Assembly: GCA_002839675.1 (NCBI GenBank) | Contig: PGYM01000003.1 | Coordinates: 1-64,000, forward strand | DNA: 64,000 bases | DNA from: Methanomicrobiales archaeon HGW-Methanomicrobiales-1 | GTDB lineage: Archaea; Halobacteriota; Methanomicrobia; Methanomicrobiales; Methanospirillaceae | Reading direction: 5' to 3' | Shown here: one piece after another, positions 45,221 through 54,792 of the stretch | Numbering within the stretch: position 1 is the stretch's first letter | How the letters are laid out: every line of letters starts with the position of its first letter | Notes under the pieces: generated by a model | The model's database searches: none | Told to the model about the DNA's origin: nothing | What the model saw: the letters and a program-made list of their open reading frames with translations, nothing else | Made by a program: the position numbers and the translations under genes

Positions 45221-48200
45221 TCTCCAAGAGATAGTTGATTATTTGGCCGCTTTATTTATAGCATTATATGGTTTATAAATGGCAATCACTACGTCGGATT
45301 ACGATGTTTCTCCCTCGAAATCAGAGAGCGAATTAAAGGGATATTCGAAAAAGAACCACGAATTGACTATTTCTCATTCTTTTTTTTATGGCGAAAATAC
45401 TGATTTTTCTTTATTGAAATATTGCAGATTTTTCGTAGAACATTTATTCTCTTGTATTATCCCTAACGGGACTCTTCGGAAATGCAATTATATGACGTCC
45501 TTTTTAATTCCGATACTTTCCGCTCTACCCCTACTGCAGGGGCATTTTTAATATCGGGGTTGGATCACGGAAGATTTTGTATTCGGTGGGAAAAGTGAAG
45601 ATTAAAGGTTGGTGTCAATGGGATGTCCCTCCCGGATTTTCTCCATTATCAGGAGTGTACTCATACCCTCATAGCCGGTTGAGGAATATTGGTGAATTCT
45701 TGGAAGTTACAGGCTCTCTGCAGAGTGCTTAATGAGACTTTCCCATTTAATGAGGGGATAATTCGGGTAGTGTGTAGGATATTGAATTTGTAATGTTCCC
45801 GGACAACAAATTTGTGGAATAATAATGGATGGGATGTTTAGATTGTATAATCCGTGAACAAACGATAATCAAATTGGAATTGACGGCTTTGTAGATCCCA
45901 GGTGATGTTTATCGATGTAATATTTTAAAAATAATCAAGACTGGTAGCAAATATTGTGTACGCCCAGGCGCTCTTTGCACACATTCCAGGTAATAATTTC
46001 TGCAGATGCTGGTTCGACTATTGTATGCATAACCGATATCTGGTGAGTTTTTTATTACCCATTGCATGGGCCTAATCCTGTTCGGTTAAAATGCTTTTTT
46101 TTTAAATAAATTTTCTTTCGAGTTTTTTTGTACCTTTTTGATATTGGTTTATTCCGGTTTAATCAGGTTTTTCTGAATAATATCAGAGAACCAAATCATA
46201 AAACGCCCCTTTTACATATAGCATCATATAGTTTATTAGATGTTCTGCAACATTTTTCAAAATTCCACAAAATGCTCAAAATGACTTCTTTTTAATAAAA
46301 TAACAAAAATCTGGGGCTTTTGCAGTTTTCAATAATTTGGGTATCATTCATTTTTAATTAAGCTGCATCCTGTTCCGGATTGTAATTATGTAGCGAAGAC
46401 CCTGAAAAAAATCCGAATAATGGGAAGGAAAACAGGGTAAATGAAGAAAAGGGGATAATTCTTGCCCATTTTTTATTGTTCAGGTTCATTTTTCATTTCA
46501 CCTTCGCATCTGTATTTAGTTCATGCACAGGGGAGTAACATAAAAAAATGATGTAATTTTTCATATGTAGTTAGTTTTTGAACCCGTCGATAATCGAATA
46601 AATAGCCTGGAATGGCTGTTATCGCTTCATTTTTTAATCAGATTCAGATATTTTGGTTTTTTTTAAGTCTAACCTGCCAGAATCTCTTTCCTGGAAGCAG
46701 TGATTTACAAATGCCTTTTTTATAAGTTTCCAACGGGTGAATGGCAAAAAAAACAGCAATGCCAATATAATTACATCGATATTTTATCACTGAAGAAGGG
46801 ATACAAAGGGCAAGAAATAATGAAAAGATCGTTGTCATCTGTGGGAAGATGCACGGGTAATTCGATAGATCCCAACGAACAGGTCAGAGAGAAATATCCG
46901 GATTAGTCTGGCCGAAAGGATTTCGCCAGGAAAAATATTAGCACTCGGTAGCACAAAACAAGGGAGAAATTCAGCGCTAAAACCGGATTCCTGATAATAA
47001 TGGGATTGGATTTTTTATTCTGTGGGCATTGCCCATCGCATTTTTCAGCCCGTAAATTTTCAATTTGACGCTCGGGAAATTCTTGTGAGGCACCAAAGAA
47101 TCGCTCTCGGAGGCTACAGTATTTCGTGCTTCAGCCCCCGCCGACCGGGCATCCCCCCAATATCACGTTAGCCGTCAGAAATCTGACAAATTCCTTAAGA
47201 TGGGAGTCGGGGGAACTATCCCCTTGGGCAGTCTCTCCCTTTGGGGAGAGAGGGGGTCATCCACCTACTGTTATAGAGGACCTTCGGGCAACGGAAAATA
47301 GAATTTTAACTGACCTTTTTGAATTAAAAATCATTCCAGTTCCGGCGGAAAAAAGGTTTCAGGGCCGCCATACCGGTGATTTGGAAAGTGGATATCCAAT
47401 TTAATTTGGATACGGGATGTCGCCAGTATCTTTCATCCGGCTTAATCAACGATAAAACACGTCCTTTTTAAGAAAACAGAATTAATTCGCCCTAAAAACC
47501 CGGCTTCAGAAGTCCTTTAGATTCATTCTGCAGTTCGAAATGGATGATTCCAGGAATATTTTTACGCCCGGGATTTTTGAAAATTGTAGGTTTTATTAGA
47601 CCAAAGTGAAAGAAAAACGAGAGCATTCTTCCTTTTTTTGCCGATTGGAAATCTTTCATCAGAATGGAAAATCCAATTGTAAATCCAGATTTTCTGACGA
47701 CAGATTGGCTGAAAAAATCCCCATTTTTTCCAATTTGATCAGACTTCCCGGGTTCTCAGCCAGCAATCCGATTTCGCCGGCATCTTCCCGTTAAAAATTT
47801 CATAACGGGACATTACAAAAAAAATCATTGAACGAAACTCAGTCCAAAGTGAACAATATTCCTTGAAAAAACCGGACATTATTTTTATATTTCCCAACCA
47901 GGCAAAATGATATCAGAGGAATTTTCTCAACAGGCACAAAAAACATCGTTCCAGTGCATTTATTCTCCGACGTTAATTTACTTTGCAGGGCAATAGCGGG
48001 CTTCCGGTCGATGATCACAAGGGTGATGGGGGTCTGGGACCATCAAATTGAAAAAAAGGCCTGTTTTGAAAACTCGTTTTTTATTACCGACAGACATTTT
48101 GTGAACTTTTTGCACTTTTCTTATGTCCATGTGGATGAGGGAATGATATTTTTTTGTATTTCCGGAATTTTTTTTTTGAAGAGATTACTCTCTTTTTTGA

Positions 48201-48236
48201 AAAACAGTAAAAATTTTGGAATTTTTCAGACTTCGC
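45221..48236. other. 3-kb AT-rich gene-poor region
   Basis: After the promoter of the DUF5806 operon (TATA-like at about 45251-45260), nothing here reads as a gene. Short plus-strand frames (45279-45551, 46700-46906, 47126-47404, 47954-48268) lack ribosome binding sites and have non-protein-like composition. Noted signals: a CCCAT/ATGGG hairpin near 46058-46071, a CTGGC-type hairpin near 46909-46929, a GC-richer patch at 47100-47300 with a CTCTCCC/GGGAGAG hairpin (47233-47252), and GGAAAATCCAATTG (47666-47679), which resembles the repeats upstream of the 50.4-kb gene. Base composition is much more AT-rich than the flanks. Confidence 0.6.
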
Positions 48237-48268
48237 AGAATAGGTATTCTACGAAAACCTTTATTTAA
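48237..48268 (+). promoter_or_regulatory. xerA promoter with adjacent palindrome
   Basis: A palindrome AGAATAGGTATTCT (48237-48250) is followed at once by CGAAAACC and TTTATTTAA (48252-48268), a fair BRE/TATA pair. Transcription would begin close to the ATG at 48291, so the mRNA is probably leaderless. The palindrome is well placed to be an operator. Confidence 0.55.
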
Positions 48269-48290
48269 TCGAGCAAAGATAGAATAGAGC

Positions 48291-49211
48291 ATGGAAAGCG
48301 GGTATTTCTCGGAGTGGCTCAAAAGCTACCGGAACTACCTCCGGATGCGCAACTACTCTCCCCGCACACTTGACAGTTATGAGCAGGTGATGAAACATTT
48401 TGCTTATTATGTCTGGCTTCGCAGGAATACGGAGATAACCAAACTCGTCATCTACTGGAAAGATTTCGAAAATGCCCGCCTCGACACAAGTGTTGAGGTG
48501 ACCCCCCTCATGGTGACTGATTTTCTCTCATTTGTCTCGTCGATGCGAACGTACAAGCCAAAGACGTTTCATCGCATTATCTCGACGATGAGTTCATTTT
48601 ACCGGTTTCTTTACACCCAGGGGGCTGTCACTTCCAACCCCCTGACCGGCATTGAACGGCCGCGAGTCAAGCAGCAGGACATAAAATATCTCAAACATAA
48701 CCAGGTGCTTCGCCTGATTGATTCGATAGAAGATCCTCGTGACAATCTCATTGTCCGGACCATATATGCCACCGGTGTCCGTGTATCAGAACTGTGTGGA
48801 ATGAATGTTGAGGACATTGACTTCGACGAGCACACGATACGGATCCGGGGTAAAGGTGATAAGTCCCGAATCGTCTTTGTCGATGATGATACCCTGGCCG
48901 ATCTCCTGAAATTTATTGGCAATCGTATCGTCGGCCCCGTCTTCGTCGGGCAGCAGGGAAAACACATCTCTTCCCGTGCCATCCAGCATATTTTCAAGCA
49001 CTATGCCCCGAGCGGAATTACCCCGCACAAGATACGCCACAGTTACGCCAGCGAACTCTATAAGCGTTCAAAGAATCTTCGGGTTGTCCAGGAAAATCTT
49101 GGCCATACTTCCATCAAAACAACGGAGATCTACCTGCATACCGATATTGATGAGCGCCGTCAGGTCTACCAGCAGTTTTTCCCGCTCTCCAAGACAAACG
49201 GGAACGGGTAA
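48291..49211 (+). CDS. xerA: Xer-type tyrosine recombinase
   Basis: 306 residues. A SAM-like N-terminal core-binding domain (YSPRTLDSYEQVMKHF onward) precedes the catalytic domain. All catalytic residues are visible: R164 (GVRVSELCG), K188, H246 and R249 (HKIRH), H272 (LGHTSIKTT) and Y281 (EIYLHT). It resembles archaeal XerA, which resolves chromosome dimers at dif, but a mobile-element integrase cannot be ruled out. It stands alone, with 3 kb of gene-free sequence before and 1.2 kb after. Confidence 0.85.
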   Translation: MESGYFSEWLKSYRNYLRMRNYSPRTLDSYEQVMKHFAYYVWLRRNTEITKLVIYWKDFENARLDTSVEVTPLMVTDFLSFVSSMRTYKPKTFHRIISTMSSFYRFLYTQGAVTSNPLTGIERPRVKQQDIKYLKHNQVLRLIDSIEDPRDNLIVRTIYATGVRVSELCGMNVEDIDFDEHTIRIRGKGDKSRIVFVDDDTLADLLKFIGNRIVGPVFVGQQGKHISSRAIQHIFKHYAPSGITPHKIRHSYASELYKRSKNLRVVQENLGHTSIKTTEIYLHTDIDERRQVYQQFFPLSKTNGNG

Positions 49212-49760
49212 TTTTACTTTCCCCTAGTGAATACATGACAAGAAATTATCCCGGGATTCCTTCTTTTTTGACAATGCAGAATATCTCAAAATATTAGTTA
49301 TTTCTCTATTTAACGTTCAAATCGTGCTGTTTTTTCTTTTTCTCTCATCTCATCATTTTTCGCAATAAACCGTATGATGCTATATGGTAACTACTTAACT
49401 TTTTTAGCTTCGATCGGGCCAAACGAGATGCTGGATTAATGCCCCGATCATTTGCGTGGCTGGTTTTTGAATACAAAAACCTGAAACAAATGCCCGGAAA
49501 ATAAAGTGCACGGAATAACTCCCCGGCAACCCTGGCTGTTTAAAAAAACAGGTCGGTATAGAGGTCAAATCCCGGTAAATGCCCCGTATCCGGAACATTT
49601 TTGGATCCTCCCGGCATTATCCGGCCCTGTTGAAATACCCGGCCCGGGTAATCACTGGGCGGGAATACCGGTTCCCTGGATATCTCGTCTCCTCAGTGTG
49701 AAACAATTGCAAATCTAATGGTGTTGCAATTGCGTGGGAACCGGGTATCCTTTCCTTAAA
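49212..49760. other. Hairpin-rich intergenic region after xerA
   Basis: No gene. Strong inverted repeats cluster here: CTGTTT/AAACAG (49536-49551), TACCCGG-C-CCGGGTA (49636-49650), and a large nested stem in which 49665-49676 pairs with 49736-49748 (one unpaired base), enclosing CAATTGCAA/TTGCAATTG (49704-49732). The GC-rich parts contrast with the AT-rich flanks. It could be a structured RNA or a recombination or segregation site. Confidence 0.5.
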
Positions 49761-49769
49761 ATCCAGAAT

Positions 49770-50440
49770 TTTTTTAATCCAATCCAATTCAATTACATCT
49801 CCCGTCATTTATCATCATAAATCAATCAAATCCAATTATTTTGAAAATCGAATCCCATGAAGTAAAAATTCATGCAAATCCGGATTTATCTAATTTTTCC
49901 TCATCTCACAATGTGGATACGCATATTTTCATTACGTTGGAACTGGTATTTTATAAAAACTCTTTTTAAAAAAATCAAATCTTTTTTCAATTTAATATTT
50001 TTTGTATCGTAATCTTCCACAATTCCAATGTTTTGGAAATCCAAACGCATTTCTGATAAATGTCTTTTTCTAATTTATCCAAAATATTCCCATAATCTCG
50101 CCTGAAAACAAATCCTTTGAAAAAATAATCTTCGGGCACTGCACATTTCTTTTATTTTCACTCCTTAACCGTACTAGCCCTAAAATAATCCAATGTTTTC
50201 GGAAATCCAATTCCCTGCCATACATCATCTGTAATTGGATAAAATATCAAATTTTTCAATTTTTATTCGTGCAATCAAATATATCCAATTCTTTTGAAAA
50301 TAAATGTTATAACGTATGATTTAATCAAATCCAATTTTTTATAATATCTTGAAATTGTCCCTGTTCTAGTATTTCCCAAATCCAATCATTTATATGCAGA
50401 TTTTCTGACGTGGATAGATTAAAATTCGAAAATATCCAAT
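49770..50440. repeat. Array of ATCCAAT repeats
   Basis: About ten degenerate copies of TCCAAT lie within 670 bases, mostly in one orientation (near 49778-49788, 49831, 50024, 50190, 50206, 50284, 50330, 50381, 50434; one inverted near 50233). The better copies extend to ATCCAAT, then TTTT, then GAAAATC, and several have a second ATCCAA about 17 bases on (50189/50206, 50024/50040). The last copy abuts the start of the small gene that follows. No gene lies inside. Confidence 0.6.
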
Positions 50441-50450
50441 GTTTTACCCT

Positions 50451-50912
50451 ATGCCAAAGGTCCATAAACGAAAATACGAAAAAATCGATGATGCCGAGAT
50501 TGACCTCGTCATCCAGTGCAATGACAGTCATGAATTTTACGAGCGGTACCGGGAGGTCTTTCCCACAAAAAAGAAAGGAATCGACAGCATCAGCAAGATC
50601 TGGAAACGCCGCAGTGAATTTATTAAAAAACTGCAGCCCGCTGAGGAATCCATAGAACCCGCCAATGGATCAGGATCTTCGCGAGAACTCGAGCTGCTGG
50701 TTACCGCACAGAATAAAATCCTGTCTGAATTGTCAAATGTTATGAAAGAACAGCTCAAGGTAAGCAGGGAAATTCTCGCACATCTCCCAAAACATATTCA
50801 GAAAAATGAGGAACCCGCAGCCCGGCACACTGAAACCAGTACTCCGGAACAGAAAGAACCGGCAAAGAAATCCTGTCCGGAAAAACGTGCTGACATTGTT
50901 ATCGGATCCTGA
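50451..50912 (+). CDS. Small basic protein with coiled-coil part, unknown
   Basis: 153 residues from MPKVHKRKYEK (an ATG four codons upstream is also open). The first ~62 residues are basic and helical (DAEIDLVIQCNDSHEFYERY, IWKRRSEFIKK) and look DNA-binding. Residues ~75-110 are heptad-like (QNKILSELSNVMKEQLKVSRE), probably an oligomerising coiled coil. A polar Pro/Glu/Lys-rich tail follows. No family is recognised. The repeat array ends at its start codon, suggesting that it binds these repeats and may control its own gene; this is inference. Confidence 0.65.
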   Translation: MPKVHKRKYEKIDDAEIDLVIQCNDSHEFYERYREVFPTKKKGIDSISKIWKRRSEFIKKLQPAEESIEPANGSGSSRELELLVTAQNKILSELSNVMKEQLKVSREILAHLPKHIQKNEEPAARHTETSTPEQKEPAKKSCPEKRADIVIGS

Positions 50913-51093
50913 TTTCCTGATACCTTGTGTCCTATAGTAAAACCATTCGTGAACAAAAAATAATTATATCACCTTCCCCTTTTTTCCCTGCAAAATGACC
51001 GGGGCAAAAGCTATCCTTATAGTCCTGACATGCATAGGTATTATGGCATTTTCCTGCAGGGAAAATGTGCGGTTAACCATTCCGTAAATCAAA

Positions 51094-51166
51094 ACCCCCG
51101 TAGTGTAGCGGTCAATCATGCCAGCCTTTGGAGCTGGCGACACCAGTTCGAATCTGGTCGGGGGTA
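51094..51166 (+). tRNA. tRNA-Gln (anticodon UUG)
   Basis: Acceptor ACCCCCG pairs with CGGGGGT. The D arm starts GTG; the anticodon stem CCAGC/GCTGG closes loop CTTTGGA (anticodon TTG); the T arm is ACCAG/CTGGT with loop TTCGAAT. Discriminator A, no CCA encoded, no intron. The charging enzymes GatD and GatE, which convert Glu-tRNA(Gln) to Gln-tRNA(Gln), are encoded 9-12 kb to the right. Confidence 0.93.
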
Positions 51167-51179
51167 TGCAGAGTGAAAT

Positions 51180-51299
51180 ATGGGCGATTCTCGCCCATTT
51201 CTCTAAAATGGGTCAAATTTGAATCTTTTTTGTTTATAATGACAATTTTAGAGTATCGAAATCAGAGCGAACGCGAGACTGCGGAGACGAACAGTCTCG
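51180..51299 (+). other. Hairpins downstream of tRNA-Gln
   Basis: ATGGGCGA and TCGCCCAT form a perfect 8-bp stem with a TTC loop (51180-51198), followed by a T run near 51226, which could terminate the tRNA transcript. A second perfect 8-bp stem, CGAGACTG/CAGTCTCG, spans 51274-51299. No gene is seen before 51380. Confidence 0.5.
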
Positions 51300-51379
51300 A
51301 CCGATATTCATGTCAGCAAACTACCGTTGAGACGGTGTGAGGGGAGCGGAGCTCTACCAGAATCAGAATGAACGCCAGA

Positions 51380-52168
51380 TCAACTACTGTAAAGATTCCG
51401 GACCATATTCATAACCCCCATGCCTTTTTCTGTTACTGTATAGAGCCCGCTTGTCTCGGATTTGATCACGAGGCCGGCTTCGATAAGGCGGGTGATGTGG
51501 AAGAGGAGATGACCTCCCTTATGTCCGGTGAGTGTACTCAGCTCCGAGTACGACATGCTGCCATTCGAGAGCGCTTTGATCATGGAAAAGCGTACCGGAT
51601 TCGCCAGCGGTTCGATGATGGATGAGAGGACCAACTCATCCGGCAACTCGGAGATAAGGATATCCTGGTTCTTCCGCTTCAGGGCACGCCGGGTTGCCGA
51701 AAGATCCCGGATCGCATGGATCATCCGGTCGCGTTCAACAGAGAATACCTCAATGCAGGCTTTGCACTGCAGGCTGTTCCGGAGGTAGCGGTCTGCCATC
51801 TCCCGGTCCTGCCGAATTTGGTCCTCGATGAACCGTTCAGTACTCTCCGGATCCAGGCGTTCGCCGAATTCCCGCAGCCGGTTAAGGGTGATATCCATGC
51901 ACTCCTTCCGGTCATAGACATTGCAGGGATCCGGGCAGACCCGCTCGAACTCACGCTTTGCATCAGAGAGGACAAGATCAAGGAGAAGCCGCTGGTACCC
52001 CTGGCCGAGCTGTTGGCGCATGGCCTCGATCTTCTCTTCTATGAGGAGTGACTGGAACGAACGCAGCTCCGTAACAATGGTCTCGCTGATATCCCGTTGC
52101 CCGGCCTGCAGGTCACGGAGCGTCTTCTCTATCCGCACGATCCGGTCTTCAATCTCATCCTTGCGCAT
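51380..52168 (-). CDS. Winged-helix transcription regulator with coiled-coil sensor region
   Basis: 262 residues. A long N-terminal coiled coil (about 5-70) precedes a cysteine-containing middle (CPDPC near 80, C near 91, CKAC near 134-137) that could bind metal or a cluster. The C-terminal ~85 residues are an ArsR-like wHTH (LANPVRFSMIKALSNGSMSYSELSTLTG). It is divergent from the DUF3795 gene over 70 bases and may regulate it. The ligand is unknown. Confidence 0.75.
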   Translation of the reverse strand: MRKDEIEDRIVRIEKTLRDLQAGQRDISETIVTELRSFQSLLIEEKIEAMRQQLGQGYQRLLLDLVLSDAKREFERVCPDPCNVYDRKECMDITLNRLREFGERLDPESTERFIEDQIRQDREMADRYLRNSLQCKACIEVFSVERDRMIHAIRDLSATRRALKRKNQDILISELPDELVLSSIIEPLANPVRFSMIKALSNGSMSYSELSTLTGHKGGHLLFHITRLIEAGLVIKSETSGLYTVTEKGMGVMNMVRNLYSS

Positions 52169-52238
52169 GCTTTGATTCCTGTAAGTATAGTGGAATTACC
52201 TTCAGATATATTTCTTTTTCACACAATCCTGTACGTGC

Positions 52239-52676
52239 ATGAAAGAAGAAATCAATGCAACAGATTATCGCGAAATGACCGCCCCGTGCGGCCTCGACTG
52301 CTTCAACTGCCCGGTGCACCTGGCACAATTGGACGAAGAGATCCGGAAACAGATCATGGTAAACCTTAGCGTGAACTATAACGATGCAGCATGCGGCGGC
52401 TGCCGGAGCGTGAACGGTGTCTGTCCGCTTGGGCGGAAGCACGGCGCAAAACAGTGTGAGACCTACTCCTGTGTCATCGCAAAAGACATTGGGACCTGTG
52501 CTGACTGCACAGACTTCCCGTGCGACAGGCTCCAGCCATCGGCGAACCTACCTGCCGGGGTCCCGCACAACCTCAAGGTGTACAACCTGGCATTGATCCG
52601 GAAGATGGGTTTAGAGAAATGGGCTCTCGAAAAAGCAAATCTTGTGCGAGATGCATATTTCGGTAAAAAAATCTGA
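52239..52676 (+). CDS. DUF3795 cysteine-rich protein
   Basis: 145 residues with ten or more cysteines. APCGLDCFNCPVH, CGGCRSVNGVCPLG and CADCTDFPC give paired motifs likely to bind zinc or an Fe-S cluster; the pattern matches DUF3795, common in anaerobes, function unknown. A TATA-like AGATATATTT lies about 35 bases upstream. The opposite-strand regulator faces it. Confidence 0.78.
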   Translation: MKEEINATDYREMTAPCGLDCFNCPVHLAQLDEEIRKQIMVNLSVNYNDAACGGCRSVNGVCPLGRKHGAKQCETYSCVIAKDIGTCADCTDFPCDRLQPSANLPAGVPHNLKVYNLALIRKMGLEKWALEKANLVRDAYFGKKI

Positions 52677-52856
52677 CCACCCGGTTTTTTTCAGGAATGT
52701 TCCGGCCTCCCGCATTGCCGGGGTCCGGAAGACTGTAAAAACATCGGCAAGGGGCGCGGATTGAAAAAGATTCTAACTTATTGTCAGGAATCTGGTCGGG
52801 GGTATTACCACGAATCAAAGGATTTCTTTTTTACGTATAACAGAAGAATGTGATTG

Positions 52857-53675
52857 ATGGAACCACTTCCGCTCAGGCTCCGTATTTACCTGACCATATT
52901 TTTGATTGTAGTCCTGGGAGGTGCCATTGGGATGATGGCCGTTGAACACCTCTCTCCGGTAGATGCATTCTACTTTATCGTCGTTACCCTGACTACCGTC
53001 GGATATGGGGATATCTATCCCCTCACAACCGTGGGTAAACTGCTGGTGATGGTGATCATTCTTGCCGGGGTAAGTTGTTTTCTCGGCCTGGCCGCAGATG
53101 CGGTTGAATTTATCCTCGAACGGCGCGAGCGGGAAAAACGGCTGGCAAAACTGAATATGATCATCGGGATTTTTTATTCTGAAGTGGGTACCCGGCTGCT
53201 GAGAAAATTCAGTGTCCATGATACTGGTGTTGAAAAAATCCGGTCTGCCCTGCTCGTCTCAAATACCTGGTCCGATGAGGATTTTAAAAAAGCACATGCT
53301 CTTTTAAAGGATCATTCATTCCAGCTGGACAGCCGTTCTCTCCCGCTTGAGGAATTACATGGTTTCCTTTCGCATCACAAGGGGTTCATGCTGGCCCTGC
53401 TGGAAAATCCCCAACTCTACGAACATGACCGGTTCACCGATCTCATGCACGCCGTTTTCCACCTGGCAGAAGAGCTGATCTCCCGGGAACGGCTGGTGGA
53501 TCTCCCGCAAGCCGATTATAATCATTTATCCGGTGATATCACCCGCGTGTACAGTCAGCTGGTGGTGGAGTGGCTGGTCTATATGCAACATCTCAAAAAA
53601 CATTACCCGTACCTCTTCTCGCTGGCAATGAGAACGAACCCGTTCGATGCGCATGCAAGTGCAATCGTGCAGTGA
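52857..53675 (+). CDS. Two-helix potassium channel
   Basis: 272 residues. TM1 (about 10-28), a pore helix and the K+ selectivity filter TTVGYGD (46-52), and TM2 (about 60-80). The remaining ~190 residues are soluble and helical, without a visible RCK/TrkA nucleotide-binding motif, so gating is unclear. The start is ATG 52857; a TTG is one codon upstream. Confidence 0.86.
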   Translation: MEPLPLRLRIYLTIFLIVVLGGAIGMMAVEHLSPVDAFYFIVVTLTTVGYGDIYPLTTVGKLLVMVIILAGVSCFLGLAADAVEFILERREREKRLAKLNMIIGIFYSEVGTRLLRKFSVHDTGVEKIRSALLVSNTWSDEDFKKAHALLKDHSFQLDSRSLPLEELHGFLSHHKGFMLALLENPQLYEHDRFTDLMHAVFHLAEELISRERLVDLPQADYNHLSGDITRVYSQLVVEWLVYMQHLKKHYPYLFSLAMRTNPFDAHASAIVQ

Positions 53676-53846
53676 TCGAACGCCAACCAGGACTTATCCA
53701 TTTTTTTTATTTTTCGTTAACTCCCCCAATTGCAGTGCCATCACGATCAAACCTGTCCCTGTCCGGAATGCATGGCACGATTGCCTGTCTGGCCGTCCGC
53801 ATAAAATTCCGTTACCAGAGATTTACTTGACGAAGCTGAAAAAAAA
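53676..53846. other. Convergent intergenic, T run and hairpin
   Basis: A T run (53700-53708) follows the channel gene. GTGCCAT (53735-53741) pairs with ATGGCAC (53772-53778). This lies downstream of the tnpB-like gene on its strand, where guide RNAs of TnpB systems are encoded, but I cannot recognise one. Confidence 0.3.
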
Positions 53847-54623
53847 TTATCCCAGTTCCAGCACCGCGAGCAGGTTTTCCCTGGCTGCCATTTCCGTGAT
53901 CACCGATACGACCGGGGCAGGCGAAAGTGCAGGTCTGCGCCGGGCCTCGGCTTTTGCCATCCTGCGCATCTGCTTTTTCGAGAGCAGGAATGCCCGGTCT
54001 TCCTCCGCTGCAAAAAGATCCAGCGGGGTGCACCTGATGGGCGTAGTCGCAATATTGAATGCCGCATTCACATCGGCGTGCACCACATACCCGCAGTGCG
54101 GGCACTCGAACCGCTTGCGAAACCTCCTGCCAAATTCCCCGCACCGGCAGCAGCGTTTGGACGTGTAGGCCGGGTTTACGTAAATAACAGGAATTCCCCG
54201 GTTGTGCGCCCGCTGTTCAACCATTTTCTGGAGCGTGAAAAACGATCCATTGTCGAACGTGAATTCATACTCCCGGACATTTTGTTCGTGACGGGTGTAA
54301 TGATTCGAAAAGAGCTTCTCAAATTTGATGCCGGTGCCCATGGATTCGGCAAAGTTGACGATCTGCCGTGTTATGGCGGCAAGGGCTGCTTTGAATGATT
54401 TTCGTTCCCGGGTTTTTAATTTTTTTAATTTCCAGAGTTTTCCTTCTTTCCAGAATTTTGTGCAGTTGTTGACAGAGTGCGTGTGGGTATGATGGATACT
54501 TTTCCCCAGTTTCAGGATCTTTCCGCTCAGCGGGTCTGCGGCAACTGCCACGTGGCCCGTGGTGTTTAAGTCAACACCAATCCAGCGGATCTCATTGAGT
54601 GTGGCGAAATGAACTTCAATCAC
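53847..54623 (-). CDS. tnpB: TnpB-like RuvC nuclease, N-terminally truncated
   Basis: 258 residues covering only the RuvC and zinc-finger part of IS200/IS605 TnpB. The catalytic triad is visible as D18 (GVDLNTTGH), E102 (KFEKL) and D184 (HADVNAAFNIA). The zinc finger is CCRCG...CPHCG (158-177). The usual N-terminal ~150 residues (HTH and wedge domains) are absent; a GTG start precedes the RuvC domain by 17 codons. No tnpA lies nearby. A 65-residue basic tail follows the finger. It is either a decayed transposon remnant or a reduced derivative. A short coding-like stretch in another frame just upstream hints at a frameshift or deletion. Confidence 0.75.
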   Translation of the reverse strand: MIEVHFATLNEIRWIGVDLNTTGHVAVAADPLSGKILKLGKSIHHTHTHSVNNCTKFWKEGKLWKLKKLKTRERKSFKAALAAITRQIVNFAESMGTGIKFEKLFSNHYTRHEQNVREYEFTFDNGSFFTLQKMVEQRAHNRGIPVIYVNPAYTSKRCCRCGEFGRRFRKRFECPHCGYVVHADVNAAFNIATTPIRCTPLDLFAAEEDRAFLLSKKQMRRMAKAEARRRPALSPAPVVSVITEMAARENLLAVLELG

Positions 54624-54792
54624 CTCTCATACGGGAATTCCGACGGCGATACTTATCCTTACCAAACACTTCAGTGGTCTTGTCATCCTCCTTTGCTTAG
54701 AGAATAGTAACCGAAGTATTTCGGATATATCTTGTGGTCGGCATGAACCGGTAAAAAAAAGAGGGATGCATCGTGACAATCAGGGTTGAAGT

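Noticed and set aside
45279-45551. 90-codon plus-strand frame in the AT-rich zone
   Set aside because: Begins over the DUF5806 promoter, has no ribosome binding site and unlikely composition.
47126-47404. 92-codon plus-strand frame in a GC-richer patch
   Set aside because: No start signal and no recognisable protein; hairpins explain the base composition better.
48291-49211. Classing the recombinase as a phage integrase
   Set aside because: No phage or plasmid genes are nearby and the sequence looks like stand-alone XerA; left open in the findings.
51094-51166. tRNA-Gln as integration site for the xerA region
   Set aside because: I could not find a repeated copy of the tRNA 3' end in the adjacent zone, as an integrated element would leave.
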